Assembly: GCF_001653235.2 (NCBI RefSeq)
Contig: NW_019154043.1
Span: 620,001 to 684,000, forward strand
Source: Pochonia chlamydosporia 170
Taxonomy: Eukaryota > Ascomycota > Sordariomycetes > Hypocreales > Clavicipitaceae
Length of the DNA: 64,000 nt
Reading direction: 5' to 3'
Shown here piece by piece: positions 32,123 through 43,052 of the stretch. A program made the translations under genes and the position numbers. A model generated the notes under the pieces. The model saw only the letters and a program-made list of their open reading frames with translations, did no database searches and was not told the DNA's origin. Position 1 is the stretch's first letter. Each line of letters starts with the position of its first letter.

Positions 32123-32459
32123 TTCGTTTCTGTTACCTAGGTTGATGGAGTGTAGTCCACACATAGCGTTATTATGAGTCACAGCGTTAACGTTGGATGT
32201 GCTTTGACATGAAACAATAGTTTGAGCCAACTGTAGTTACCACTTCCGATATGGCTTGCGGTGAACATGAGATCGGAAGCGATGCGATATGAAAAGCTGA
32301 TCGGCGAGGGGGCGAAACTGGAGGTCAAAGTGCAGTGGTCAGTCATGGTAACGTATCAACGGAATGAGAGATTAATGACACATTCTGAAATACCCGAATC
32401 CTCGGTATTAAAGCATCAGTCTACTCATTGGATCGCTTGCTACACTGATGAGTATTCCG
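32123..32459. other. Convergent 3' intergenic region
   Basis: Nothing recognised between the transcription-factor stop and the HET-protein stop. Confidence 0.6.
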
Positions 32460-34370
32460 CTAGCAAAACACAAAACTCTCAATAGGTGGTCTTGTGTTCA
32501 GATACTCTCCATTCATCATGCCGTGTACATAGGCTTCTCCAATCAGTTCATGGTTACCCGTATTGGATTCCCTGATAATGAAAGGACTGTCTCCACCAAA
32601 TAAGACGCAGATCTTGTCGCCATTCTTCAGAGACTCATCGCCGAGGCCGTAGTATCCTTTGCGTGTAACAAAAATTCGTCGGCGGGCTGATTCGAGACTC
32701 ATGGTATGGACAAATGGCCTGCTTTGGGTAGTGTCCTGAGCGTGACCAGTTTGGTTGAGTTTTATAAACGCCTCAAAGGACCTTCGCATTGCTTGACTTG
32801 CTGGTGGACGCACTGCTACACCAGCCTTGAGCAACGCGTCGCAGTCGGCAATCGGTGTCCTCCAGAGCGCTTCCTGGCGTGCATCCTCAGAGCAGTAAGC
32901 GTTTCCGACAGCTGTTTGGCCGAATTCTTGATATGCTTGTATAAAATTCAGTACGTTGGAATCAACACTAAAGGCAGATAAATCCCACTGAGGTTGCCAC
33001 TGTACTCCCACAATGGTATGTACATGGTCAACTGTATGACCGGTTATTGACAAGAGTCTGTTGCCATTTTTATCGGAGCTGAAGGAAACATCAGACACCG
33101 ACGACTTTCCCGCCGCACAGAATCGACCAATTCTTCGCGGCCCAAAAGTTGAAGCATTCGGGTTGGACCAATCTGGAACCCACGACGGGAGCGAGAGTAT
33201 ATTCTTGTGTCCACAAACAACGTAAAGTATATCCAAGCTTCTCGATTGAGTAAGAATTGCCTCGGCAGCTTCTGTGTACACATGCGCACAGGTCTTGGTG
33301 TAATCAGGTCTAATTCCGAGCCTGCTACAGTCTGATGCAAAGCCGAGAACCGAGAAAATCCTGTCCCTGGGATCTGTGGCTTCATAAGCACATTCCCCCA
33401 AGTTCAAGCTTATGTCGGAGAGTACTGCTTGCAGTGAGAATCTCCTTTTCCTTGATGCGACGAGGTACAGCGTCCTGCGTGCGAGGAAGTTGGAGCCTGA
33501 GAGTGCCCTCCACATTACCGCACTATCATGAGTATAGTGGCCTTTGATCAGTACTTCGTTCGACAAGAATACAGCTGTTGCGGCACCAGCCCACAGGACA
33601 CTCTTCCTGATTGTTTGTTGTCCACAGAAAACCACAACGTTGCGATTGAGAGCCGCCTCCTGAAGCACCCAAACACGTCGAAACCATGGTCTTTCCAATA
33701 TGAGCAACACAGCTTCCAAGTCAAATGCCGGATTAGCCCCAGGAAACCATCTCGGCCGCAATTCGGCGGCAACGTATCCCCAGGCAGTCGACTCGTGGAA
33801 AGATTCAGAGGGTCGGTTTCTTAGTGCTCGCAAGGCGGCTCTGCCTAACGAACTTAGGTCTTTCATGCCCACTGCAGATTCGTCGTCGCCTCTTCCAAGC
33901 CAGACAAGGACGCCACAGGCTCGCACAAAGATCTCGGACATCAATCCGACTTGTTCAGTCTTTTCTAGGTCATCTGCTTGGTTGATACATATTGCATCTA
34001 CCCACAAGGTAAGCACTCGGTCCTTGTGCTCGTATCTCTCAAGAGCGTCCGCCAAGTTCACGGTGACCTGGACTTCTTGGTTGTCAAGAAATACCGTAGT
34101 GGTTTCCGACACATCGCCCCAAGTATAGGAAAGGGCCAGATACCGATGCTCCAAGTCTTGACCACAACTGTCAAGCGGTACTACTTGCGTAAAACAGCTG
34201 ATCTTATCTCTGTCGGCCTGCAAGCGGTATGAAGCTGGGAACAATTGAACTAGCCTAATTTCCCTTGCGGCCTGGTTGAGTGATTGATACGTTGGACTTG
34301 TCACCATAGCCAGCCTGTTCGACGGCACTGGTAGAGAGGTAAGAGCTGGCTCAAACACAGCTGCCATCAT
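32460..34370 (-). CDS. HET-domain protein (heterokaryon incompatibility family)
   Basis: Intronless, 636 codons. The three HET blocks are clear: RYLALSYTWGD (residues 76-86), LTLWVDAICINQ (120-131, with EKTEQV following and VLVWLG at 154-159), and RPWFRRVWVLQEA about 80 residues later. Further on it shows the usual ATDPRDRIFSVLGFA and IRPDYTK, and near the end the GYYGLGDESLKNGDKICVL block of this subgroup. HET proteins trigger cell death or signalling in allorecognition and have a TIR-like fold; no partner domain (NACHT, ankyrin) is fused here. It is divergently arranged with the FluG-type gene, sharing a 573-bp gap. Confidence 0.93.
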   Translation of the reverse strand: MMAAVFEPALTSLPVPSNRLAMVTSPTYQSLNQAAREIRLVQLFPASYRLQADRDKISCFTQVVPLDSCGQDLEHRYLALSYTWGDVSETTTVFLDNQEVQVTVNLADALERYEHKDRVLTLWVDAICINQADDLEKTEQVGLMSEIFVRACGVLVWLGRGDDESAVGMKDLSSLGRAALRALRNRPSESFHESTAWGYVAAELRPRWFPGANPAFDLEAVLLILERPWFRRVWVLQEAALNRNVVVFCGQQTIRKSVLWAGAATAVFLSNEVLIKGHYTHDSAVMWRALSGSNFLARRTLYLVASRKRRFSLQAVLSDISLNLGECAYEATDPRDRIFSVLGFASDCSRLGIRPDYTKTCAHVYTEAAEAILTQSRSLDILYVVCGHKNILSLPSWVPDWSNPNASTFGPRRIGRFCAAGKSSVSDVSFSSDKNGNRLLSITGHTVDHVHTIVGVQWQPQWDLSAFSVDSNVLNFIQAYQEFGQTAVGNAYCSEDARQEALWRTPIADCDALLKAGVAVRPPASQAMRRSFEAFIKLNQTGHAQDTTQSRPFVHTMSLESARRRIFVTRKGYYGLGDESLKNGDKICVLFGGDSPFIIRESNTGNHELIGEAYVHGMMNGEYLNTRPPIESFVFC

Positions 34371-34943
34371 GAAGGGCCTGGTAAGGGTGACATCTGTGGA
34401 TACGAAATGTCGCTTTCAGGCTTGATTCAAGAATGATGTTTCGGCGAAGCCACAGCGCAAATCTTGTCGGTGATTGATGAATGGTTGCTGATGCATTGCG
34501 GCTGAACCACGCCGTATTTGGTGTCTTGTGCCTTTGGAGTCGAACAGCCACCAAATCCCTCCAAAAACACCCGTCACAAATGATCCTGACCTCTGCCACA
34601 CAGAAATTGCCCGAGCAGGCTTCAAACGTTATGTTGAGGCCAGAATGTCAATGGACGACTCCAGTTTCTTCGAATGCATAATTGGAGCTGCATGACACGA
34701 TGCAACGGTGTCACAAATTCGGTTTAGTCGAGGGGAAGGAACGACCCGTGGGGGTTGCCCAACGACGCAAAGACGCGGCATTGCCCAATGGGCAGTTGAT
34801 GATGGGTCTTGTCTTGTCATCCTCGACCACAGCAGTTGTCATCATCAGACAAAAACCTTGCGACCCCCCGAAGCATGACTACTCTGTCAACATCTTGCAT
34901 GTTGCGCGAATGCCGTGCGCTTTCAGCGAGATTTGGATGAACG
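34371..34943. promoter_or_regulatory. Bidirectional promoter region between HET and FluG-type genes
   Basis: Both flanking genes start here and diverge, so their promoters must share these 573 bp. I see no clear TATA box or repeated operator. Confidence 0.5.
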
Positions 34944-37547
34944 GTGGCAGAATCAATTATGGACGGGGGCTTTGCGGCGGCCGCCGAGGCATTACGTCAA
35001 TCCATTTTCTCGACGCCGATCATCGACAATCATGCTCACCCATTGCTTAAGAGAGGTCATATTGACAGGTATCCCCTGCTGACCATTGTGACGGAAGCTC
35101 ACGGCGAGGCTCTCGACTCGTCACGAACCAGCTTTGCACATATTCGAGCAGTCAAGCAGCTTGCAAAGCAGCTTGGGTGCGAAGAGACGTGGGAAGCTGT
35201 TGAACGGGCAATTGAGAACGAACGACGGTCCGACTACAGCGAATGGACCCGTAAATGCCTCTCCGGTATTGAGTGTGTCTTGGTAGACGATGGGTTGGAC
35301 AACGAAGAGGCCGTGGAACCGTACAGCTTTTTTGACCACTTCGCACGCAGTCCAAGCAAGCGCATCATTCGCATCGAGCAAATTGCGGCGAAACTCATTG
35401 AAACCGCTTGCACCACCCAAACAACATCCACGCAAGCGTTCGATGCAGCCATTTCCAATTTTGAAGCGGCTCTCAAGGAGGCAATCTCCGATAAAGAAGT
35501 CGTTGGCTTCAAGTCTGTTATTTGCTACAGAACTGGCCTTGACATCTCACGACAACCCAACGAGGCTCAAGCACGATCGCTATTTACGGACATTTTTACC
35601 CAGAGACAAGCAGCAAATGCAACGCGCTTCACCAGGCTGGACCACCGCCCCCTCAACGAATTCATCGTCCACCGTCTAGCACAATTGATCCGAGATTCCA
35701 ACTCAGCCCACAAGAAGCCGATTCAGTTTCATACTGGTCTCGGCGATAACGACCTGACGTTGACACGGTCCTCGCCGGCTCATCTCCAGGAGTTTGCACG
35801 AGCGTATCCCACGGTTCCAATTGTCCTCCTACATTCGGGTTACCCGTTTGACCGTGAAACTGGGTACATGGCAGCATTATATGCAAACGTGTATGCTGAT
35901 ATTGGAGAAGTTTTCCCCTTTGTCAACAGAGATGGACAAGAACGCATCGTACGCCATGTTCTGGAGCTTTGTCCTTGGGAGAAGATCATCTGGAGTACTG
36001 ATGGGCATTGGTTCCCAGAAACATACTTTCTCTCTATCGTGCAAATGAGAGAAGTATTTCATACCGTCTTGTGTAAATTCGTGCGGAAAGGGGATATTTC
36101 ATGGGAGCAGGCCACTCAAATTGTGCAAGACATGTTGTTCAACACGTCGAACAAGATCTACAATCTCAGTCTCACATTTCGGCCACGTCTACCAATTAAC
36201 CTACATCCTTCTGAAGGCTCGCAGACCAAATTCGAGTCACAGCAGCTATTGAGGCATTTGACAAACGCAAAATCGCCACAATACCTGCGTCTGTGCTGGC
36301 TTGACTACACGGCAACGGCAAGAATGAGAATCATACCGTCGCCGCAGATCTTGAGATTATTGCACGCCGAAAATCCCATTACAGCTGCCGTGACAAAGGC
36401 TTGCTTTGGTCAACTTCAAAATGATACCCTGGTGTCCGAGGTGGGACCAAGTGGGCAATACAATCTGGTTCCGGACATGTCATCTCTTCATCTTGGGCCA
36501 CGGGAAAACCACATGACGGTAATGTGCGACTTCAAAGAGGACGATGGCTCATCCGTTGATTTCTGTCCCCGAACTATACTTAAGAAAGCACTGGATCTCG
36601 CTCGTCTTCAGAATCTTGAGTTTCTGTTTGGATTTGAGGTCGAATTCGTCCTTCTTCGCCACTCCGAAGACGGAGAGTACGAATTCCTCAACAGTGACGG
36701 GCACGCGTGGTCAACAGTCAGGGCAATGGACCAAGACATAGTAGAAAGTGTGCTGGAAGTTGCCATCCAACGACTTGAAAATGCCGGTGTTTCCATTGAG
36801 ATGTTACACGCAGAAAGCGCCAAGGGTCAATTTGAAATCGTCTTGCCAAAGGCCAAGCCGTTGGAGGCGATAGATACATTAATTTTCGCCCGGCAAGTCA
36901 TCTCCAGTTGCGCCAGTACCAAGGGCTACAGGATGACATTACATCCTAAACCTGTAGCCAACGCATGCGGCACGGCAGCCCACGCCCACATCTCCATTGT
37001 GTCAGATGACTCAAACACGACGCTATATGAATCATTTTATGCAGGAATCTTATCTCATTTGAGATCCATATGCGCCTTCACCTACAGTAATATGGTCAGC
37101 TATGAACGGGTCAAGGATGGCTTTTGGGCAGGCGGCACATGGGTCACATGGGGTACACAAAATCGCGAGACACCGTTACGCAAGGTTGACAATAGCCATT
37201 GGGAATTCAAATGCATGGACGGTCTTGCCAATCCGTATTTGGGCATGGCGGCGCTTGTTTCGGCCGGACTGCATGGTGTTCGGGAACAGAAGGCAATGAC
37301 ATGGGGCGATTGCACCAGGGATCCGGCGTCATTGTCGCCTGATGAACGACTAGCATTGGGTATTGATACGAAGCTACCGAAAAGTATAGATGAGGCGCTC
37401 AACGCTCTTGTGGGTGACCAGGATATGACCGGCCTGTTAGGCGTTGACGTAGTCCGAAGATATGTTGCCGTAAAGGAGGCAGAGTTGGAGCTGATGAAAT
37501 CTATGAGTGAGAGGGAGAGGCGGAAGTGGGTAATAGACAGATACTAG
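34944..37547 (+). CDS. fluG: FluG-type fusion of amidohydrolase and glutamine synthetase domains
   Basis: Intronless, 867 codons, close to FluG proteins of other fungi. The N-terminal half is an amidohydrolase: TPIIDNHAHPLL (residues 24-35, metal-binding HxH), LLHSGYPF, and WSTDGHWFPE near 353, which supplies the late Asp. From about residue 425 it is glutamine-synthetase-like: FGFEVEFVLL, MLHAESAKGQFEIVL, CGTAAHAHIS (His near 679), NRETPLRKV (Arg near 738) and the C-terminal ALNALVGD. In Aspergillus nidulans FluG controls conidiation through an extracellular factor; other fusions of this type act in gamma-glutamyl metabolism. The start at 34944 could shift to the in-frame ATG at 34959. Divergent from the HET gene. 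Confidence 0.9.
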   Translation: MAESIMDGGFAAAAEALRQSIFSTPIIDNHAHPLLKRGHIDRYPLLTIVTEAHGEALDSSRTSFAHIRAVKQLAKQLGCEETWEAVERAIENERRSDYSEWTRKCLSGIECVLVDDGLDNEEAVEPYSFFDHFARSPSKRIIRIEQIAAKLIETACTTQTTSTQAFDAAISNFEAALKEAISDKEVVGFKSVICYRTGLDISRQPNEAQARSLFTDIFTQRQAANATRFTRLDHRPLNEFIVHRLAQLIRDSNSAHKKPIQFHTGLGDNDLTLTRSSPAHLQEFARAYPTVPIVLLHSGYPFDRETGYMAALYANVYADIGEVFPFVNRDGQERIVRHVLELCPWEKIIWSTDGHWFPETYFLSIVQMREVFHTVLCKFVRKGDISWEQATQIVQDMLFNTSNKIYNLSLTFRPRLPINLHPSEGSQTKFESQQLLRHLTNAKSPQYLRLCWLDYTATARMRIIPSPQILRLLHAENPITAAVTKACFGQLQNDTLVSEVGPSGQYNLVPDMSSLHLGPRENHMTVMCDFKEDDGSSVDFCPRTILKKALDLARLQNLEFLFGFEVEFVLLRHSEDGEYEFLNSDGHAWSTVRAMDQDIVESVLEVAIQRLENAGVSIEMLHAESAKGQFEIVLPKAKPLEAIDTLIFARQVISSCASTKGYRMTLHPKPVANACGTAAHAHISIVSDDSNTTLYESFYAGILSHLRSICAFTYSNMVSYERVKDGFWAGGTWVTWGTQNRETPLRKVDNSHWEFKCMDGLANPYLGMAALVSAGLHGVREQKAMTWGDCTRDPASLSPDERLALGIDTKLPKSIDEALNALVGDQDMTGLLGVDVVRRYVAVKEAELELMKSMSERERRKWVIDRY

Positions 37548-37724
37548 AAATTTTATCTGAGAAAATAGCTTTCAGGCATCGAAAGGCCACCTACCTGTTG
37601 GCGATGAATCGAACTCCAACATCCCTCAGAAGCAGATGGCTCAGCTCAATGGCAATGTAAGCAGCCGAGAAGGGCGACCTGGCCTCGGACTACCTAGAAA
37701 GCTGAGCCACAGCCTGGTAGTTTC

Positions 37725-38395
37725 TTACTCCTCTTCACGACCATCTTTAACTTCAAACTCTCCATCGCTTTTGTGTACAACAACTGCAAAGTGTTCCTCA
37801 GCTCCAGGTCCCGAGCTAAAGTCAACGGCAGCTGCCATGCTAGTCACAAATCGAATATCGACAATTTCTCCCATCTCAAAGGGTCCACGGACAACAAAGA
37901 ACTTCATGATCGGCGAGAACTCTATCTTGGCGTTATTCGCAGCCAGCATCTAAACCATCACGTTAGAAATTGCCTGGTGTTTCATGGAGTGGAAGTCTCA
38001 CAGTGGCAATCCGAGAGACCAGCCCAAAGCTATTTCTCTTTCCCAATCCAATCAGGTACTTATCATTGGGCTCGGTAAAGTCGCCCCCAGTGTCGATTCG
38101 ATATGAGGACGCCTTGGCTGAGGGATCAGTGAGGACCAACATCGGCGCACCGTCCTCTACAACCATTTCAAACGTACCTTTGCGTGGAAGCTTAGTCGGG
38201 TAATCAATCAGATAGAATGCAGAGATACGTGCTTCCTGGGTAAATATCCCCGTCTTTCTCCTCGCCTAGAATAGCTGGTATGCTAGAGCCACCTTGGATG
38301 GTCACGCCGGGAAGTAATTTCTCTGGGGTGACTCCAGCCCCTGTGAACCCAATATTGACATATGATCACTCAAGACTGTCGAATGCGAAATGTAT
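37725..38395 (-). pseudogene. Unassigned gene with a probable frameshift
   Basis: Minus-strand frames join well: GVTIQGGSSIPAILGEEKDG, a shift near 38225, LIDYPTKLPRKGTFEMVVEDG, then SSYRIDTGGDFTEPNDKY and SRIAT. A 51-nt intron (GTGAGA donor at 38002, TTTAG acceptor at about 37950) leads to MLAANNAKIEFSPIMKFFVV and a stop at 37725. The shift in the middle (GTATCTCTGCA) would be repaired by two more bases, so the copy looks broken or misread. No start codon is evident upstream of 38370. The family is not recognised; there is no signal peptide in view. Confidence 0.4.
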
Positions 38396-39084
38396 TTGAA
38401 GATTAATAGAGTGGAATGTGGAGGACACTGCCATTGCTGTCTTAAAGGGGAATTTAATATGAGCACTGAACATGCCTTGCAGAGATACACGTCCTACAAG
38501 AGAGTATACTTGCATATATGGAATGGTCTGTCGACTTATCAAAGTCTTTTCCACACAACGAAGTCATGTCATAGTGGCAGCATGCGTGGTTGCACCGAAG
38601 CCCATCCTTAGACTGTTTGCTGTGTACATGGGCCGCGAAATGAATGACAACTGCACACAAGAAAGTTGTTTGGAAGTATTATCGCCTGGCTGGTGTAATT
38701 TCAGATTCTTATGTAAGCTCTATGTATTGTCAGGTATTTTTTCTCATCAATCCAACTCTGAAATTGCTCACAGCGGAAAGCTGTTTTGACTTCGCCGGCC
38801 ACCTTAAGAGGAGTTGGCATATACATTTCGAGGTAACATGCTGGCCGCTATAGATAGTGTACTGTACTTACATACTGAAGAGTATATTTTAACCTAGACC
38901 TGGAATACATTGGTCAACCAGTACGAAGGTGGTGGTGTTGAACTATGCCAGTTTTGTCACCAATGACATATCTCTTACGAGCATCTATGAGACGTAGGTA
39001 ACACCCAAACATGGCATGACGCATAGTGTTTGTATATTGGTTCATATAGGTGCTTCTTGGTGCTTACATTAATGCCGTTAATGC
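38396..39084. other. Intergenic, nothing recognised
   Basis: Several 60-105-codon frames overlap here on both strands without family content. Confidence 0.5.
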
Positions 39085-39510
39085 TCAATATACTGGCCAA
39101 ACGCCTCTGGTCATGACTTCGATTACATGCCCCTCCCAGTCTTTCACATAGATCGACTTCCCACCCAACTCCCAGTCCATCTTACCAAGGATAGTTACAT
39201 CTTTGGCTTTGAAATGCTCTTCCCATTCAGCCAGCTCGTCTGCAGAAGCACAAGCAAACGCCATATGCTGGCCAAGACCCGTCTCAGTGCCATGCTTCGG
39301 AATCAGACCATTGGGCAGCACGGTATCTTCCGTAGTCTTGTTGCGATCAAATAGGAGAAGTATTGTGTCATTTGGTAGGCTAAACCCCACACCCCGAGGG
39401 TTCTCGGAAAATGGCTTGATGCCCATTATTTCTTTGTACCAGTCCGCTAGGCGGGCTACGTCTGACGTGTAGAGGATTGTCTCCACGATTTGGCCTAGCT
39501 TGGGAGGCAT
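39085..39510 (-). CDS. VOC (glyoxalase/bleomycin-resistance) superfamily protein
   Basis: A single exon of 141 codons that fits one VOC module of paired beta-alpha-beta-beta-beta units. It starts QIVETILYTSDVARLADWYK and ends YVKDWEGHVIEVMTRG, with the usual metal-ligand positions GQHMAFAC (His) and HVIEVM (Glu). Such proteins are metal-dependent dioxygenases, isomerases, glyoxalases or binding proteins; the substrate cannot be read from sequence. No signal peptide, so cytosolic. Confidence 0.88.
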   Translation of the reverse strand: MPPKLGQIVETILYTSDVARLADWYKEIMGIKPFSENPRGVGFSLPNDTILLLFDRNKTTEDTVLPNGLIPKHGTETGLGQHMAFACASADELAEWEEHFKAKDVTILGKMDWELGGKSIYVKDWEGHVIEVMTRGVWPVY

Positions 39511-40785
39511 GTTGAATGCAGTATGGTGTGACGGTGTTTTTGGATTGTTTCTAGCCTTTCTTCGCTGTGGATTGAAGTTGATTATGAGAATTGACGTTGG
39601 TTTACGATGATATGAGTGAGGAGCGCGGGGTTGTGGCAGTTATTTTTATACTTCATAGTCGGGTGAGGTTCTAACCACACCAGCCGATTAGCCTATTCGC
39701 AGATCGACACCTGACAGGGTCGGTCGGTAGCTTTTTGCACCGTCATGATGTATGCTTACTTTCAGATTTCGAGAAGGATGCGAATAGGTATTCTTTTTTT
39801 GTCTTTTTATGTAAATTATGGACGTTGCATGCAAATGTCATGGTCTATTGATGTCAGCTGCTGGGAAATGAACGGTTTGGGTTCCATTAACGCCAAGGAA
39901 TCCCCACAGCACAACACATCAGACTTGACCCCATTATCGGCCGTTGTTGGTGGGGACGGCAATGCAGCGAGCCGCAAACAAGCTTAATGACGCATCAACA
40001 TTGTCAGCTTGATACCTGTATGAAGCCAGACTCGGCCGTAGTGGTGACAGCCTGCTGGGGCTAAACAAGTATGCGAATTAAGATGCAGATGTCTGGCGTC
40101 TTGTTTTGTCACAGCCAAAGAAGGGTAGATAAAGTATTGGCTGTGTTGGACGCGGCAGGCGAAGTCCTCTCCGCAAGTGCCTGGCAGGTTTCAATCTTCC
40201 TCACTCCCAGCCAATCGTACTTGCTCCAGTTCCTTCCTCGGAATTTGGTGCATATACTGTGGCCCTGGCGCCTGCCTGCCTGTGACTGCTTTTGTACTGT
40301 GTTGCACGCCATTGACCTGCTCTGCTCTTTCCCACAGTGCAACAAATGGACTCTCGGTGCGGGGAAGTGTGAGAGCTTTGACTGCATGTGCTCATTGAAC
40401 TTAAGTGGCAAGCGCGACTGGAGTTCTGAAATAGCGTCTCTGGTGGCTGTGGCTGGACTGATGGATCCGGCCAGTTCAAGGGTCAAGACGAGGCAAGGTA
40501 GGGCTGTGTGTTGTGACATGTTCTCGAGACCATATTTGCTTTTATTTGCCCAGGCGGCCTCTTTTTGATCTTTAAAACCTCCCCTGACTGTTCTCGACTC
40601 GACGGAGGATTTTCTTTCTTCTTGTTGTTCTTCATTTTTGTCCTTTCGCTCTGGTTCAACATTTACATGTCGTTTTGCCATTGAGTTTGAACTGTTTGTC
40701 TGGCCTCCACTCTTCTGATATCACCAGACGCCAATTGAGCCCTTCTCATCTGCATTTGCTCAACCACACTACACCATTCAACGAC
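39511..40785. other. Intergenic region with opposed open frames
   Basis: A 165-codon plus frame (40071-40568) and a 190-codon minus frame (40109-40681) overlap almost entirely. Neither resembles a protein, and both may be chance products of the GNAT gene's leader region. Confidence 0.5.
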
Positions 40786-41620
40786 ATGAAAATCCGTCCC
40801 GCTACACCAAACGACATACCTGCCGTCGCTCGTGTCGTACTCTCCGCTCTAAGTGACGAAACGCCATGGAAAGCTTTCTTTCCGCACAAACCACAAGCTG
40901 ACCTTGCATATGTTGAATCATGTGAAGCAATTCTACGTACCTATTTGGACCCAGACAATGCAGCTACATGGTTATTTCTAGTCGCCGAAATATCCGCAAG
41001 AGAGTCCAAGACCAATACTGGGCCTATCATAGTAGCCGCTACGGTGTGGGATATTTCCACTACTGTTGGTCAAGATGACGGCGGGAGGAGTAGGCGGTCA
41101 AGCATCTATGAGCGATTGCTCAACAAGTGTACGTCTAATCATGCCCAATTGAAACCAAGCTTCTCACATATCGACTAAACAATTTGCAGCTATGGAAACT
41201 CTCGAGTCTTATTCCTCAGAGCAGTGTGATGGTGCTTTAGGTGATGGCCCAGTCAAACTTGTCGCCTTGAGCAGAGCCATTGTTGAGGGGCGAAAGAGGC
41301 ACTTTTCCGGCCACGATCCCTACGTCTTCCTCCATCTATTGGCCACGAGGCCAGATCACCAAAAGAAAGGTTATGCGAAGGCTCTTTGCGCCTCGGGTAT
41401 CAATGTGGCAAGGCAAAGGCACGCGTCAGTCTGCGTTTTCTCAGGAGCTCGAGGGTACATTCTATTCTCTGGGCTTGGTTTCGTTGACAACGGACGCGTA
41501 GACCTTCCCTCAGAACCTGGCTCCTATGACGTTTTGATCAAAGCCATGCTGTTAGATTCCCGTCTGGTGCAACGGCGAGGATCTATTCTCGATTCTCTCA
41601 TGCGATATATTACCACTTGA
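40786..41620 (+). CDS. GNAT-family N-acetyltransferase
   Basis: Transfers acetyl from acetyl-CoA to an amine. Exons 40786-41128 and 41190-41620 give about 257 residues; the 61-nt intron has a GTACGT donor, a CTAAAC branch and a GCAG acceptor. The start MKIRPATPNDIPAVARVV is typical of GNAT strand 1 and helix 1. The acetyl-CoA loop is LHLLATRPDHQKKGYAKAL, equivalent to motif A (R/Q-x-x-G-x-G/A) although the second Gly is Ala. The C-terminal FSGARGYILFSGLGFVD completes motif B. An in-frame ATG at 40675 would add a 37-residue unsupported extension. Substrate unknown. Tail to tail with the PhyH gene, 163 bp apart. Confidence 0.87.
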
Positions 41621-41783
41621 GCGGCCCCAATATACATCGATTTAGTTTCATTGTGCTCGGAGTTTACGGCGCAGAGACGTGGTTTTGCTATTATGATGTA
41701 TTAGACGATTTATACAATACATAACCCCACTATTACTTTCCACGCTTTCATCCAGGTCACTCTCAGTTCCCCAACCTCGCTGG

Positions 41784-43052
41784 CTAAGCTGCAGTGGCGG
41801 TCCTGTACGCTTTTAGAGCACCAGAAGTCTCTTGCATACTGCATCCTCTCTGAAGGCAATCCCACAAAACATCTTGTTCACACTTCGGGGCCATGCTATC
41901 ACTCTGTGGCGGATTGCGGTCAAGGTTTGTCGGAAATGCATACCCCTCCCCGACAGCCTCTACGAAAGCTTTGACTGCGTCTGTGGTGCCCTGGCTTTGG
42001 AAAACGGCTAACAGCTGATCCCAGACGGCCTCTACTAGCGGAATAGCATCAATCGACTCCATAGGCTTCCCAAACGCACTACTGATCTGCAATAAGTTGG
42101 CCATTCTCTCAATATCTTGGGACTGGTTCGTCCCCGCTGCGTGAAACAGAGCTGGATTGAAGAACAACCCGTCTCCTTGTGCCAGCGGCAGCGACACATA
42201 GTTCTTCAAAAAGTAGTCGTTGAACTCGGGTAGACGATACGCCATGTATCCCTCCGCAAATGTCTGGCTAAACGGCAGCAAACGTGTTGGTCCACTCTCC
42301 ATGGGCACATCAATATGCGCAACGGCACCTTGCAGTGTCAAAAATTGACTGGAAACTTGCATTGCGCGCGGGATCTGGGAACAGGTCTCTGCCGACATGA
42401 ACCCCAGGTGGTAGTCCCTATGGGAGACTTGTGCTGCAGCCCCTGGCTTGACGTTGTTCACCTGCGCGGTGATTCTGTACCCTGGTCCAAGCCATGAAGC
42501 TGCAATAAGGCCTAGGTACGGGTTTGAGTAATACTTGAGGAATGAGCGGGGATCAGCAAGGCCATGTTTGCTGAAGGCGTTCCAGATTCTGTCATTCTTC
42601 CCTGCCCCAGCGAAGTGATCGCCATGGCTGGTCATGGTTTCTTTCTCCTCGGCAATGATGCTGCGAAAGACGGCGTTGACATCGTCGAGTAGAACGTGGT
42701 CGCTGTAGAGGTTCTTGGTGACAAAGACACCCGGACCATGGAGAAGTACTGCGTACCATTCATCTTGCAGATCTTTCTTTTCTTGAGGCGTGAGTGTACC
42801 GTAGGGTGGAAGGTTGTAAATAGGTATGTTGTTTTGGATGGTACTGGCGTGGGGATACTGGGTTTTGGTTGCTTGCTGAGAGCAGGTCTGTCTGAAGGCG
42901 TCTAGAGATGGTGATTGGGATGTTGAGTAAAGTCGCGGTTGTGTTGGGTCAGTGAATGGCACTGGTGAAGCCGTTGTGCTGCCCATTTTGTAGTGACTAA
43001 CTCGGTCAACTTGGGGATATTCAGGTGAAACGTTTGGTTTGAGTGAATTCAC
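41784..43052 (-). CDS. Phytanoyl-CoA dioxygenase (PhyH) family Fe(II)/2-oxoglutarate enzyme
   Basis: Single exon, 422 codons. The facial-triad motif is SHRDYHLGF (His211-x-Asp213), and the second His is FNPALFHAAGTNQS (His304), with Arg316 shortly after for 2-oxoglutarate. Double-stranded beta-helix content surrounds these. Fungal members hydroxylate varied substrates, including secondary metabolites, so the name does not fix the reaction. An N-terminal 70-residue Ser/Thr/Gln-rich stretch precedes the domain; in-frame ATG at codon 23 is an alternative start. It lies 367 bp downstream of the Dal5-like permease on the same strand. Confidence 0.87.
   Translation of the reverse strand: MNSLKPNVSPEYPQVDRVSHYKMGSTTASPVPFTDPTQPRLYSTSQSPSLDAFRQTCSQQATKTQYPHASTIQNNIPIYNLPPYGTLTPQEKKDLQDEWYAVLLHGPGVFVTKNLYSDHVLLDDVNAVFRSIIAEEKETMTSHGDHFAGAGKNDRIWNAFSKHGLADPRSFLKYYSNPYLGLIAASWLGPGYRITAQVNNVKPGAAAQVSHRDYHLGFMSAETCSQIPRAMQVSSQFLTLQGAVAHIDVPMESGPTRLLPFSQTFAEGYMAYRLPEFNDYFLKNYVSLPLAQGDGLFFNPALFHAAGTNQSQDIERMANLLQISSAFGKPMESIDAIPLVEAVWDQLLAVFQSQGTTDAVKAFVEAVGEGYAFPTNLDRNPPQSDSMAPKCEQDVLWDCLQRGCSMQETSGALKAYRTATAA

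Noticed and set aside
40071..40681. Overlapping 165-codon plus and 190-codon minus frames
   Set aside because: Two long frames on opposite strands over the same bases cannot both be genes, and neither resembles a protein.
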